This document shows, in pieces, positions 18,297 through 27,522 of a stretch of DNA of 64,000 bases (the first letter of the stretch is position 1; each line of letters begins with the position of its first letter). Below the pieces are notes generated by a model, which did no database searches, was not told the DNA's origin, and worked only from the letters and a program-made list of their open reading frames with translations. Source of the DNA: an uncultured Muribaculaceae bacterium. GTDB taxonomy: Bacteria; Bacteroidota; Bacteroidia; Bacteroidales; Muribaculaceae. The stretch is from the NCBI GenBank assembly GCA_910585275.1, contig CAJUCW010000018.1, forward strand, positions 23,088-87,087, given 5' to 3'. Position numbers and translations under genes: made by a program.

Positions 18297-19211
18297 ATGT
18301 CGGGAAAAGGTGTCATATTGGTTCTGTCGGTTCTTATGGCGTCGCTATTCCCGATTCCTTCCTTGGGAAAAGGACGGGAGGCGTCGTCTCCTTTCCTGGA
18401 ATCGAGGGTGGAACGTGAAAAGGTGGTGGAAGGGGAACGCCTTATATATGAGGTGGTGCTCTATGTGCCGGAAGCTAACGTTGCCGGAGTAGAGACCGTG
18501 GTTGCGCCCGGTTTTTCCCCGCTTCCGTATAAAAAGTCTTCCCCCGATTCCGGTTTCGGAAGAACCCGTAAGGACGGGAAGGATTATTATACGGCTGTAA
18601 TTGACCGTTATTTTGTAGGTTTCAACGAGAAAGGAAAGTTTCCGGTGAAAGGAGGACGCTATAGGGTAGGCATCAATCATCCGGTGCAGGTGAATGATCC
18701 TTTCTGGGGGCCTTCGGTGCGCAACCGTATGGAGGTAGTGGAACTTCAGGCCCCTGATGTGGCGGTGAGGGTCAGTGCGCTTCCGGAGAAAGGGAAGCCG
18801 GATTCTTTTACCGGAGCGGTTGGCGATTTCCAGATGAGCGCGGTTCTTCCGTCCGGGAATATAAGGGCGGGGGAAGACGCATATATGATTGTGAACATCT
18901 CCGGCGACGGCGACCTCACGGACGTCGCGCTTCCGGAGATAAGGAAAACTTTTCCGGAGGGATTGCAGTTTAAATCTATGACGGATTCGCGCACCCACTA
19001 TGTGAAAAACGGGCGTCTCGGATCTGAAGTTGAAATCGAGGTGGTATTCTTTCCGAAGAAATCAGGCACCTTTACACTCGACGGATTGGAATTCACTTTT
19101 TATAATTCCACACTTGGAAAATATGAAACCGCCGTGGCCCCTCCTCTTGTAATAGAGGTTGAAGAGTCGATACCGGGCAAGGACGGTTCTTCCGCTACAA
19201 TGGACATATAA
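18297..19211 (+). CDS. Short BatD-like protein
   Basis: From the ATG at 18297, one base after the batC stop, this protein has 304 residues. A signal peptide ends near residue 25. The rest is beta-rich and aligns by eye with BatD: DRYFVGFNEKGKFPVKGG and VSALPEKGKPDSFTGAVGDF match ARYIIFPQMQGQLKVLGN and VKALPTPQPANFSGGVGDF of the next gene. It lacks the BatD transmembrane helix and cytoplasmic end. It therefore looks like a soluble or periplasmic paralogue, perhaps from tandem duplication with loss of the C-terminal part. Confidence 0.75.
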   Translation: MSGKGVILVLSVLMASLFPIPSLGKGREASSPFLESRVEREKVVEGERLIYEVVLYVPEANVAGVETVVAPGFSPLPYKKSSPDSGFGRTRKDGKDYYTAVIDRYFVGFNEKGKFPVKGGRYRVGINHPVQVNDPFWGPSVRNRMEVVELQAPDVAVRVSALPEKGKPDSFTGAVGDFQMSAVLPSGNIRAGEDAYMIVNISGDGDLTDVALPEIRKTFPEGLQFKSMTDSRTHYVKNGRLGSEVEIEVVFFPKKSGTFTLDGLEFTFYNSTLGKYETAVAPPLVIEVEESIPGKDGSSATMDI

Positions 19212-19275
19212 ATATGAATTCTCTTCCAATCGTTCCTCTATAAGTTAGTCTCTTCCTCTATAACCTGAAAAGACA

Positions 19276-21126
19276 ATGAAAGTAAAGACAAGAAACATAT
19301 TTCTTTTTCTGATTCTCCTGATGCTGGCCGGGAGCGATGCTTTCGCCGCATCGGTCAGACTGAGTGTGCAGAACGGAAGAGGCCGTCGGGAAATCGGTGT
19401 CGGCGACCTGTTCTATATTTCATACGAAGTGTCGGATATCGAATCAGCCCCGGCAAAGCCGACTTCCGTGCCGGGAGCAAAGGTAATGTATTTCGAACGA
19501 ACCGGCCAGTCTTCCAGTATGACAAGTGTCAATGGCAAGCAGATGTCGATGTCCACAAGTTATATTTATACCCTCACCCTCCGCGCCCAAAAGGAAGGTA
19601 ACTATTCTTTCGGCCCGATATCAATAGGTGGGGTGAAGAGCAACACGGTGTCGTATGTAATCGGGAAAGCCCCCGAGCCTCAGCAGATGCCCGGCGGAAA
19701 TGCCCGTCAAAATTCCGGCAGACACGACAGCGGAGAGGGGCCTAAGTTTATAGGGAAGGGCGACGGCAATCTTTTCCTGAAAGCCGACGTGTCGAGGACA
19801 TCTGCCTACGAGCAGGAAGCGTTGGTATATACGGTGAAGCTCTACACCACTTATGATGCCATCAAGTTCATAGGCGCCACATCCGCACCGAAATTCGAGG
19901 GGTTCGTAGTGGAGGAATCGAAAGATGTCTCTTCTTCTCTGAACTATGAGACATATAACGGCAAGACATACGCCACCGCCGTCATAGCCCGCTATATAAT
20001 TTTTCCTCAGATGCAGGGACAACTGAAGGTGCTGGGCAATACCTACACCGTGAGTGTGGACGAAAGGGAATATTATCACGACCCGTGGTTCGGCAACATG
20101 TCGGTGGCAAGACCTTTGCAGCTTAACGTTACCCCCAACGACCTTACAATCAATGTGAAAGCGCTTCCAACGCCCCAGCCGGCAAACTTCTCCGGCGGTG
20201 TGGGAGATTTTACGATTACGTCTTCATTGCCGTCGCAAAACTTCCTGAGCAACCAGGCGGCATCGGTGGTTTATACGGTAAGCGGCACAGGCAACCTCAA
20301 ATATGTGAAGCTTCCTGACTTAAACGCACTGTATCCTCCGCAGCTGGAGGTATATAGCCCAACTCCGGACGTAAAGGCCGTCGTAGGAAAGACCAATGTG
20401 AGCGGCACGGCGAGGTTTGATTATTCTTTCATGCCTCTGGAAGCCGGCACGTTTACAATCCCCGCCGTCGATCTCGTATTCTTCAACCCTAAATCCGGTA
20501 CATACGAAACTGCTACCGCAAAGGGATATACTATTAATGTTGGTAAAGGAAAAGGTTCTGAAAAATCGCAGAAGAAGGGTAGGATGGCGTTCTATTCCAA
20601 GCTCCTTCCGGTAGATTCGGAGATAACTTCCGACCATACCCCATACGTCATGAAGTTTGGATACTGGCTTTTCTATATAGTGCCGGTTATCATTCTGATA
20701 GGAGCTGTGGTATATTACAGGGCATATCTTAAAGCGAATGCAGATTTGCTTGCCGTGAAGAGCCGCAAGGCGAGCAAACTTGCACGTAAGCGTCTGCGCA
20801 AGGCTGCCGCATGTCTGTCGAAGGGGGATTCCGAAAACTTCTACGATGAGATGTTGGCGGCCATGTGGGGATATGTGGGCGACAAGTTAAAGTTGCCAAT
20901 GTCGGAACTCAACCGCCAGAACGTGAGTGAAAAACTTGAAGCCAAGGGCGTTGACAGCAATGCCATAAAGGGTCTTATCGACCTTATTGACGAATGTGAG
21001 TTTGCCAAATATGCACCCTCTGCCGCAAAAGACAATATGAGTCAGGTATATGACGAGGGGGTAGTGGTTATCAATGGTCTTGAAGACTCTTTCAAAAAGC
21101 AAAAAACAGCAGAAAATGAAGGTTAA
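19276..21126 (+). CDS. batD: BatD family membrane protein
   Basis: This 616-residue protein has a signal peptide (1-24), repeated beta-sandwich domains over about 430 residues, one transmembrane helix (about 463-484, FGYWLFYIVPVIILIGAVVYY) and a basic cytoplasmic domain of 130 residues with LARKRLRKAAACLSKGD. This is the usual BatD layout. The C-terminus overlaps the batE start by 11 bases. It probably forms the main periplasmic body of the Bat complex, whose substrate is unknown. Confidence 0.9.
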   Translation: MKVKTRNIFLFLILLMLAGSDAFAASVRLSVQNGRGRREIGVGDLFYISYEVSDIESAPAKPTSVPGAKVMYFERTGQSSSMTSVNGKQMSMSTSYIYTLTLRAQKEGNYSFGPISIGGVKSNTVSYVIGKAPEPQQMPGGNARQNSGRHDSGEGPKFIGKGDGNLFLKADVSRTSAYEQEALVYTVKLYTTYDAIKFIGATSAPKFEGFVVEESKDVSSSLNYETYNGKTYATAVIARYIIFPQMQGQLKVLGNTYTVSVDEREYYHDPWFGNMSVARPLQLNVTPNDLTINVKALPTPQPANFSGGVGDFTITSSLPSQNFLSNQAASVVYTVSGTGNLKYVKLPDLNALYPPQLEVYSPTPDVKAVVGKTNVSGTARFDYSFMPLEAGTFTIPAVDLVFFNPKSGTYETATAKGYTINVGKGKGSEKSQKKGRMAFYSKLLPVDSEITSDHTPYVMKFGYWLFYIVPVIILIGAVVYYRAYLKANADLLAVKSRKASKLARKRLRKAAACLSKGDSENFYDEMLAAMWGYVGDKLKLPMSELNRQNVSEKLEAKGVDSNAIKGLIDLIDECEFAKYAPSAAKDNMSQVYDEGVVVINGLEDSFKKQKTAENEG

Positions 21127-21925
21127 GATCTATTTCATATTATTGATTCTGTTTTTCTCGACCACATGTTTGGAGGCATCCAATATTGTCGGGAAGGCGG
21201 ACTCCGCCTACAATGCCGGAAGTTTCAGGGAAGCGATACAGTTGTATAATTCCGTAGTGGATGAAAACGGCACCTCGGCGCCGTTGCTCTTTAACCTTGG
21301 AAATGCATATTTCCAGGAAGGGGATTACGGCAACGCCATGCTATGCTGGCAGAGGGCCAGAAGGCTCGACCCTTCAAACACCGAGATCAATTCGAATATC
21401 AATTATTTGCAAAACCGGGTTGAAGATGCCAATAAGGCTGAACTTAAGGGTAAAAGGTTCAAGGTTACACCGGATGAACCGTCGTTTTTTCAGTCGGTAC
21501 ATTCGGCGATTGCCTCTGACGTTTCGTCAAACCGTTGGGCGGTAATAGCGGCGGTGATGTTTGTTATGTTTATCATAACGGCAGCGCTTTATATATTCTC
21601 CAGAAATGTGATTGCCCGTAAAATCGGTTTTTTCGGTGGAATCTGTTTCATTCTTTGTGCATTGGTTTTCCTGATGTTCTCTTTTATGGGAGCGAAGGAG
21701 ATTTATTCCAAAGACGAAGGAATCGTGATGGCCTTTAAAGTCACCCTCCTCACGGAGCCCGGCAAGGATGCCGACGCCAACAAAGGCGGCGTGCTCACTA
21801 AAGGCACTAAAGTGCATGTGCTTTCGGAAGAGGTTGATGCAGAAGGGAAGGTGACATGGTATAAGGTGCGCCTGAACACTGATTATATCGGTTGGGTGGC
21901 GGCTTCCGACATGGAACTGATTTGA
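21116..21925 (+). CDS. batE: BatE, TPR and SH3-like membrane protein
   Basis: From the ATG at 21116 the protein has 269 residues: a signal peptide, a TPR segment (ADSAYNAGSFREAIQLYN and LGNAYFQEGDYGNAMLCW), two transmembrane helices (about 137-159 and 166-186) and a C-terminal bacterial SH3-like domain (GVLTKGTKVHVLSEEV to NTDYIGWVAASDMELI). SH3-like domains often bind peptidoglycan, which would link the complex to the wall; that is inference. It ends the operon, followed by 179 bases before the next gene. Confidence 0.88.
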   Translation: MKVKIYFILLILFFSTTCLEASNIVGKADSAYNAGSFREAIQLYNSVVDENGTSAPLLFNLGNAYFQEGDYGNAMLCWQRARRLDPSNTEINSNINYLQNRVEDANKAELKGKRFKVTPDEPSFFQSVHSAIASDVSSNRWAVIAAVMFVMFIITAALYIFSRNVIARKIGFFGGICFILCALVFLMFSFMGAKEIYSKDEGIVMAFKVTLLTEPGKDADANKGGVLTKGTKVHVLSEEVDAEGKVTWYKVRLNTDYIGWVAASDMELI

Positions 21926-22104
21926 TTCCGAGTGATGAATATGTTGTAAAACACATCTAAAAATTTCATAATTCTTGGTAGATTGCAAAATATTGTCTAA
22001 ATTAGCAATCGAAAAAGCTTCAATTGCTTTTTATGCAAACCAAAATAATCGACGGTTACTTATAGTCAATCGTTTAAGTATAACCTCAAAAAATACCATC
22101 TGCT

Positions 22105-22368
22105 ATGAGCAAGACAATCACCTTCAACGAGCTTCGCAGACTCAAAGACAGTCTGCCCGACGGTTCCACACATCGCATTGCCGACGAGCTGAACCTTACA
22201 GTACAGACCGTCCGTAATTATTTCGGCGGCGTCAATTACCAGTTCGGCAAGAATGTCGGCATGCATATAGAGCCGGGCCCGGACGGAGGTCTCGTAGTTC
22301 TTGATGACACTACCATCTATGATATGGCTGTCAAGATTCTTGAGGAGCAGAACCAGGCCGAGGCTTGA
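22105..22368 (+). CDS. Small Bacteroidales HTH DNA-binding protein
   Basis: This 87-residue protein carries a helix-turn-helix (about 22-42, THRIADELNLTVQTVRNYFG) followed by a short beta-like domain (GMHIEPGPDGGLVVLDDTTIYDMAVKIL). It is a conserved small protein of Bacteroidales, with no known partner. It is the sole gene between the Bat operon and the universal stress protein, with a GC-rich terminator after it. A role as a nucleoid or local regulator is possible but not shown. Confidence 0.65.
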   Translation: MSKTITFNELRRLKDSLPDGSTHRIADELNLTVQTVRNYFGGVNYQFGKNVGMHIEPGPDGGLVVLDDTTIYDMAVKILEEQNQAEA

Positions 22369-22406
22369 TTTGTTCTAAGAACAGGGAACTGATTCGTTTC
22401 ATCATC

Positions 22407-22437
22407 GGCGCTCCGGTTTTCCGGGGCGCCGCTTAAT
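22407..22437 (+). terminator. Intrinsic terminator
   Basis: GGCGC-T-CCGG / TTTT loop / CCGG-G-GCGCC forms a strong stem, followed by GCTTAATCATTTTT. It ends the small HTH gene transcript just before the universal stress gene. Confidence 0.8.
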
Positions 22438-22447
22438 CATTTTTATT

Positions 22448-23587
22448 ATGGCAGCCGAAAGATTTATAACTCTTGTGATCCATACTTATGACCGCGCTGT
22501 GACTCTCCGGAAAATTCTTGAAAGCCACGGCATTGAGGTGAGGTTTGAAAACCTTGTGATTTCCGGTGCGCATATAGCGTCGGGGGTTAGAGTGAAAATC
22601 AGTGAAACCGATCTTCCGCTTGCGTTGAAGATTATCGAGAGCGGCGACCTCTATGCCGCCGCCAAGGCCGAGATGAAAATGGCAGGTGAAAACGGCAATA
22701 TCCTGATCCCTGTAGATTTTTCCTCTTACAGTATGCTGGCATGCAAGGTGGGGTTTGTACTTGCCGAAAGGCTTTCGCTCCATCCCGTGATACTCCATGC
22801 CTATGCCACTCCATATTTTATGGGAGCCATGAACTACGGCGAAGGCATCGACGGGAATCTCGGTCAGGATGTGGGCGTTGACTTCGCCGAGATGCAGGCC
22901 GGGCGCGACATCCGCAAGGAAGGGGAAAGGCAGATGCATGAACTCAAAAAGAAAATAGAGCAGCTTCAGAAAGAGGGAACGCTGCCTGATATAAGATTCG
23001 CGACGATGCTTAATGAAGGGGTGCCGGAGGAGGTTATACTCGAGTATTGCCGGTTGACTCCGCCTGCACTGGTGGTGATGGCCACACGGGGCAAGGATAA
23101 AAAGGAAGAAGACCTGGTGGGGAGTATCACTGCGGAAGTGCTTGATTCATGCAGGGTGCCAGTTTTCGCCATCCCGGAGAATTGTGATTTCACATCGGTC
23201 GATTCGTTTAAAAGGCTTGCATATTTCTGCAACCTCGATCAGCATGACATCCTTTCAGTGGATACGTTGATGAGAATGTTCGGTTATCCGGAGCTTGACG
23301 TGGCTCTTATTCCGGTTAACGATAGGGCGGGCAATAAGGTAAGGAACAAGGTTGACAATTTGCGCGACTATTTTAATAAGAATTATCCTACGGCCCGTTT
23401 CTCTTCCGAAGTTTTTTCCGGAAAAGATTTCAGGGAGGACTTCGAGAGGTTTGTTGAAAAGGAAGGTATCGAGCTTCTGATAGTCCCGAACAAGAAGAAA
23501 AATGTGTTCAGCCGTCTGTTCAATCCCGGCATACCGCATAAAATTCTTTTTGAGCGCGACATGCCGCTGCTTGCTCTTCCGGTATAA
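22448..23587 (+). CDS. DUF2007-like + universal stress protein fusion
   Basis: This 379-residue cytoplasmic protein begins with a domain (about 1-68) like the DUF2007 putative signal-transducing family (IHTYDRAVTLRKILESHGIE, ISETDLPLALKIIESGD). Two USP-like units follow. The first, about 80-235, has ILIPVDFSSYSMLACKVGFVLAERL and the ATP-binding-type MATRGKDKKEEDLVGSITAEVL. The second ends in LLIVPNKKKNVFSRLF. It is likely a stress-responsive nucleotide-binding protein. The fusion order is common in Bacteroidales but the function is unknown. Confidence 0.75.
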   Translation: MAAERFITLVIHTYDRAVTLRKILESHGIEVRFENLVISGAHIASGVRVKISETDLPLALKIIESGDLYAAAKAEMKMAGENGNILIPVDFSSYSMLACKVGFVLAERLSLHPVILHAYATPYFMGAMNYGEGIDGNLGQDVGVDFAEMQAGRDIRKEGERQMHELKKKIEQLQKEGTLPDIRFATMLNEGVPEEVILEYCRLTPPALVVMATRGKDKKEEDLVGSITAEVLDSCRVPVFAIPENCDFTSVDSFKRLAYFCNLDQHDILSVDTLMRMFGYPELDVALIPVNDRAGNKVRNKVDNLRDYFNKNYPTARFSSEVFSGKDFREDFERFVEKEGIELLIVPNKKKNVFSRLFNPGIPHKILFERDMPLLALPV

Positions 23588-23607
23588 TTTAATTTATAGT
23601 TTTGTAA

Positions 23608-26076
23608 GTGATATTTCCAAAAGATTTTGAATCTAAAATAGGATTCTCGCCGTTAAGGCAAATCCTGGTAGAAAAATGCGAGACGCGTCTCGGCAAAGAG
23701 GCAGCGTTGGCAATGGATTTTTCCTCCGTCTTTGAAGATGTAAGGCGGAGGCTTTTGTGTGTTTCCGAGATGTCGGGACTCTTGACATCGGGGGGTGAAA
23801 TGCCCGATGAAAGGGTATATGACGTTGTTCCTTGGTTGTCGGAGATTAAGGCTGCAGGGGCGTTTATGGCAGCCGAAAGGCTTCAAAAGCTTTCCGCTAC
23901 CCTCCAGACGATGAACAATGTGGCAGTTTTCTTTTCAAAAAAAGAAGAAGGAGGCAAGTCTCGTTATCCATATCTGAGCGAAGAGTTTGCCGCTTTGCCT
24001 GTGTTCCCGGAGATTGTCAGGGAAATCGACAGGTGTATCGGAAAGTTTGGTGAAGTGAAAGACAATGCGTCACCGGGGCTTCTTGAAGTGAGGCGTGCGA
24101 TGTCGGCGGCTTCGGGTTCTATGCAGCGAGCCATGAGACGCGTGCTCGACAGGGCCATCGCCGAAGGAGTGGTGGATAAGGATGCGTCGCCATCGCTTCG
24201 CGACGGCAGGCTCGTGATTCCCGTGTCGTCCGCAGTAAAAAGGAGTATCAACGGCATCGTGCATGACCAAAGCGCAACCGGTAAGACCGTGTTTATAGAG
24301 CCGGCGGAAGTGGTTGAGGCCGGCAACCGTCTGCGGGAACTCGAAATGGACGAACGCAGGGAAATAGCCATTATACTCACCGCAATCACCGATTGCGTTA
24401 GGCCATATGCGGAGGAGATAGCCGAGGGTTGCGGCATTCTTGCCCGTCTTGACTTCATAAGGGCAAAGGCTCGTTTCGCCATAGAGACCAACGGGGAGAT
24501 GCCCGTACTTGAAAGAAAAACCGAGATTGATTGGTTTCATGCAGTGCATCCGGGGCTGCTTCTCACCCTCCGTCAGCATGGTAAGGAACCGGTGGCTCTT
24601 GATATCAGTCTGAACCGTGAAAGGAGGATTCTTATTATATCCGGACCGAATGCAGGGGGTAAGTCGGTGTGTCTTAAAACGGTGGCCGTAGTGCAATATA
24701 TGACGCAGTGCGGCATGCTCCCGACGCTTTATTCGAATTCGCACGTAGGAATATTCAAAGGGATTTTTATCGACATCGGCGACGAACAGTCGATAGAGAA
24801 CGATTTGAGTACATATTCGTCCCATCTTTCCAATATGAAGTTTTTCCTCACGCATGCCAACGCCGCGACCTTGATTCTTGCCGATGAGATGGGTTCGGGG
24901 ACGGAGCCTCAAATCGGAGGTGCTCTCGCGCAATCCATTCTTACTGATTTGGGAAAGTCGGGATGTATGGGTGTGGTGACGACGCATTATCAGAATTTGA
25001 AAACTTTTGCCGAGTCGGAACCCGGATTTGTCAACGGGGCAATGCTTTATGACCGTCAGCATCTCCGGCCCACATTCCAGCTCTCGATAGGAAATCCCGG
25101 AAGTTCCTTCGCTTTGGAGATTGCAAGAAACACCGGATTGCCGCAAGACGTAATAGAGCGTGCAAGGGAAATAGTGGGGAGCGACTACGTCAATATGGAC
25201 AAATATCTTCTCGACATCCAGCGCGACCGCCGCTATTGGGCGAACAAAAGGCTTGGCATAAAGGAGAAGGAACATAAGCTTGACAAACTTCTCGAAACAT
25301 ATGAGTCGAATTCCACCGACCTGAAGGCACAGCGTGCAGCAATCATACGTGGTGCCAGGGAGGAGGCCCGTGAAATTTTAGCGGGTGCCAACGCACAAAT
25401 AGAACGTTCGATTCATGAAATCCGCAAGGCGGAGGCAGAAAGGGAGCGCACGAAGCAGATTCGTCGTGAACTTGAAGAATATAAGCAGAATCTTGACCGG
25501 GAAACTGCCGACGAATCCCTTCCGGAGGTTTTGAAACCTTTGAAACATAAGAGCAAGAAGACTGAGGCGGAGAAGAAGAAGCAGGCGGTGGCAAAGACCG
25601 TGGTCAAGAAAAGCGTCGGTGTCGGCGACTATGTGAGAATGTCTGACGGAGGCGTGGTGGGCAAGGTGCTCAATATTTCCGGTAAAAAAGCGGAAGTGGC
25701 GTTCGGGGCGTTGCGCACAATCGTGGAAACCGATAAACTTCAGTTGGCACAGAAACCGAAACCATCTGCAACATCCACGGTATTGACCGTATCAGCATCC
25801 ACAAGCAACGAAAGCCGTGAACGTCAGTTGAAATTCAAAAATGAAATCGACGTCAGAGGCATGAGGGCAGACGAGGCGTTGCAGGCGGTTACATATTTCC
25901 TTGATGATGCCGTACAGTTTAATGCGAGCCGTCTGCGCATACTTCACGGCACGGGCCACGGCATTCTCAAAACCCTCATCAGGCAGCAGCTCAAAGCCAA
26001 CCCCAACGTGGCTTCCTTCCAGGATGAAGACGTGCGTTTCGGGGGCGCCGGCATAACCGTAGTCGATCTCGAATGA
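23608..26076 (+). CDS. mutS2: Endonuclease MutS2
   Basis: This 822-residue protein starts at a GTG (IFPKDFESKIGFSPLRQIL) and has the MutS2 order. The clamp and lever region is followed by an ATPase with Walker A ISGPNAGGKSVC (about 345-356) and Walker B TLILADEMGSGTEP. A long coiled coil (about 520-640, with KEKEHKLDKLLETYES) follows, then a KOW-like linker, and a C-terminal Smr nuclease domain (about 747-822) with IDVRGMRADEA and ILHGTGHG. MutS2 restrains recombination and acts in rescue of collided ribosomes in other bacteria. No mismatch-binding domain is present. Confidence 0.95.
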   Translation: MIFPKDFESKIGFSPLRQILVEKCETRLGKEAALAMDFSSVFEDVRRRLLCVSEMSGLLTSGGEMPDERVYDVVPWLSEIKAAGAFMAAERLQKLSATLQTMNNVAVFFSKKEEGGKSRYPYLSEEFAALPVFPEIVREIDRCIGKFGEVKDNASPGLLEVRRAMSAASGSMQRAMRRVLDRAIAEGVVDKDASPSLRDGRLVIPVSSAVKRSINGIVHDQSATGKTVFIEPAEVVEAGNRLRELEMDERREIAIILTAITDCVRPYAEEIAEGCGILARLDFIRAKARFAIETNGEMPVLERKTEIDWFHAVHPGLLLTLRQHGKEPVALDISLNRERRILIISGPNAGGKSVCLKTVAVVQYMTQCGMLPTLYSNSHVGIFKGIFIDIGDEQSIENDLSTYSSHLSNMKFFLTHANAATLILADEMGSGTEPQIGGALAQSILTDLGKSGCMGVVTTHYQNLKTFAESEPGFVNGAMLYDRQHLRPTFQLSIGNPGSSFALEIARNTGLPQDVIERAREIVGSDYVNMDKYLLDIQRDRRYWANKRLGIKEKEHKLDKLLETYESNSTDLKAQRAAIIRGAREEAREILAGANAQIERSIHEIRKAEAERERTKQIRRELEEYKQNLDRETADESLPEVLKPLKHKSKKTEAEKKKQAVAKTVVKKSVGVGDYVRMSDGGVVGKVLNISGKKAEVAFGALRTIVETDKLQLAQKPKPSATSTVLTVSASTSNESRERQLKFKNEIDVRGMRADEALQAVTYFLDDAVQFNASRLRILHGTGHGILKTLIRQQLKANPNVASFQDEDVRFGGAGITVVDLE

Positions 26077-26138
26077 CGGCGATGTGTGGAAACCGTGTGT
26101 TGGCGACTTGAGCGGTCAATAGTGTTAAACTTTTTCAA

Positions 26139-26195
26139 AATCGCATGCATAATACGCCGTGTAGGGCATAAATGCATGCGATTGTTTGTTTTATA
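26139..26195 (+). terminator. 12-bp hairpin with T-rich tail after mutS2
   Basis: AATCGCATGCAT (26139-26150) and ATGCATGCGATT (26172-26183) form a perfect 12-bp stem with a 21-base loop, followed by GTTTGTTTTATA. It likely terminates mutS2. The right arm contains an ATG that begins an open frame toward the lysozyme gene. Confidence 0.7.
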
Positions 26196-26291
26196 CCCAA
26201 AAGGGATTGGCATGAAGTAGATGAGAGTGACAACATCGAAGCTGTAATACGGCGTGATGAGGTTTTAATTTTGGTTTTAATTTTCTGGAGT

Positions 26292-27521
26292 ATGAAAGAT
26301 ACAGATAATCCGCAGGGCATCAAGGAGGATGACATAACAAACGTAGAATTGGGGAATATAATCAGAAAACCGAGGCTGCGGAAAAAGGGTAGGTTTTCCG
26401 TAAAATCGCTGTTTCTCATCATGTCGTTGTGTGTTGTAGCAGCTGCATTGGCTTATTTCGTGATGTATCAGACCGGGTATATCCACGTGACGAAGACTCT
26501 TTCTGACGGTTCTGTCTTTTCGGGCTATTGGAAAATGGGCGAACCTTTCGGAGAGGGTGTGTTGGTCACCGCCAACGGAGAGCTTATAGAAGGAAACTGG
26601 GACGACGGCGTGTTGAACTCCGGCGTGGTTGTGGCCCGCGAATTTACTTACATGGGGGGGCTTGCCGATTATCTGCCCGACGGATATGGAAGCTGTCATT
26701 ACAAAAACGGGGTTCGTTATCATGGCTATTGGAAACACGGGGTGAAAGACGGACTGGGGAAGATTGTTTCTCCCAAAGGGGAGATTGCATTCGGCAAATG
26801 GCAAGACGGGGAATTGCCACCGGTGCCCGGAAGTAAGTACAAAACAGGGGAACAGGTGTATGGCATCGATGTCTCCAACCATCAGAGTTTTATAAACTGG
26901 GAAGACCTTGAACTTTATGCCGACAGTGCCGGAAACGTGACCGGAGATTTGACTTCGTCGGAATATCTGCAACCTGTCTTGTTCGCCGTGGTGAAATCAA
27001 CAGAAGGGGCGGATTGGGTGGCACATTCGTTCCAACGGAATTTTGCCGAAGCAAAGAGATGCGGAATCGTGAGAGGAGCATACCATTTTTTGCGTCTGAG
27101 CGACATAGACGGACAAATAAAGAATTTTATCGACCATACCGTGTTGGAACCCGGCGATTTACCTCCCGTGCTCGATATGGAACTCGATAACAAGGAAATG
27201 AAAAAATATGCAGACAAGGCTTGCGATTACGCCCATAAATGGCTTGACGCAATGGAAAAACACTATGGAGTAAAGCCGATTCTTTATACATACGACTCCT
27301 ACTACAACAGCTATTTGAAGGGAAAAGGCTTCGACGGCTATGATTTTTTCATTGCACGCTATAATCCGGAGACGATGCCAAGGGTGCCTCATCTTGAAAT
27401 ATGGCAGTTTTCGGAGAAAGGGAATGCCGGAGGCATAGAGAAAAATGTTGACCTCGATATTTTCAGCGGCGATTATCTTGCCTTTGAAAAATATGTGGCC
27501 GAGAAAGGGATAAAGGAATAA
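26292..27521 (+). CDS. Membrane-anchored MORN-repeat GH25 lysozyme
   Basis: From the ATG at 26292 this 409-residue protein has a cytoplasmic tail of ~38 residues rich in charge, one transmembrane helix (39-58), five MORN-type repeats (about 73-176, such as FSGYWKMGEPFGEGV and YHGYWKHGVKDGLGK), and a GH25 muramidase domain (about 189-409). The GH25 catalytic acid positions are visible in YGIDVSNHQ, in the strand DMELD and in the final WQFSEKGN. The enzyme should hydrolyse peptidoglycan glycan strands while anchored in the inner membrane. An upstream in-frame ATG at 26172 would add 40 residues but lies in the preceding terminator. Confidence 0.85.
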   Translation: MKDTDNPQGIKEDDITNVELGNIIRKPRLRKKGRFSVKSLFLIMSLCVVAAALAYFVMYQTGYIHVTKTLSDGSVFSGYWKMGEPFGEGVLVTANGELIEGNWDDGVLNSGVVVAREFTYMGGLADYLPDGYGSCHYKNGVRYHGYWKHGVKDGLGKIVSPKGEIAFGKWQDGELPPVPGSKYKTGEQVYGIDVSNHQSFINWEDLELYADSAGNVTGDLTSSEYLQPVLFAVVKSTEGADWVAHSFQRNFAEAKRCGIVRGAYHFLRLSDIDGQIKNFIDHTVLEPGDLPPVLDMELDNKEMKKYADKACDYAHKWLDAMEKHYGVKPILYTYDSYYNSYLKGKGFDGYDFFIARYNPETMPRVPHLEIWQFSEKGNAGGIEKNVDLDIFSGDYLAFEKYVAEKGIKE

Positions 27522-27522
27522 A

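Noticed and set aside
24070..25275. 401-codon open frame on the minus strand
   Set aside because: It is antisense to mutS2, whose motifs are clear, and its translation has no recognisable domain.
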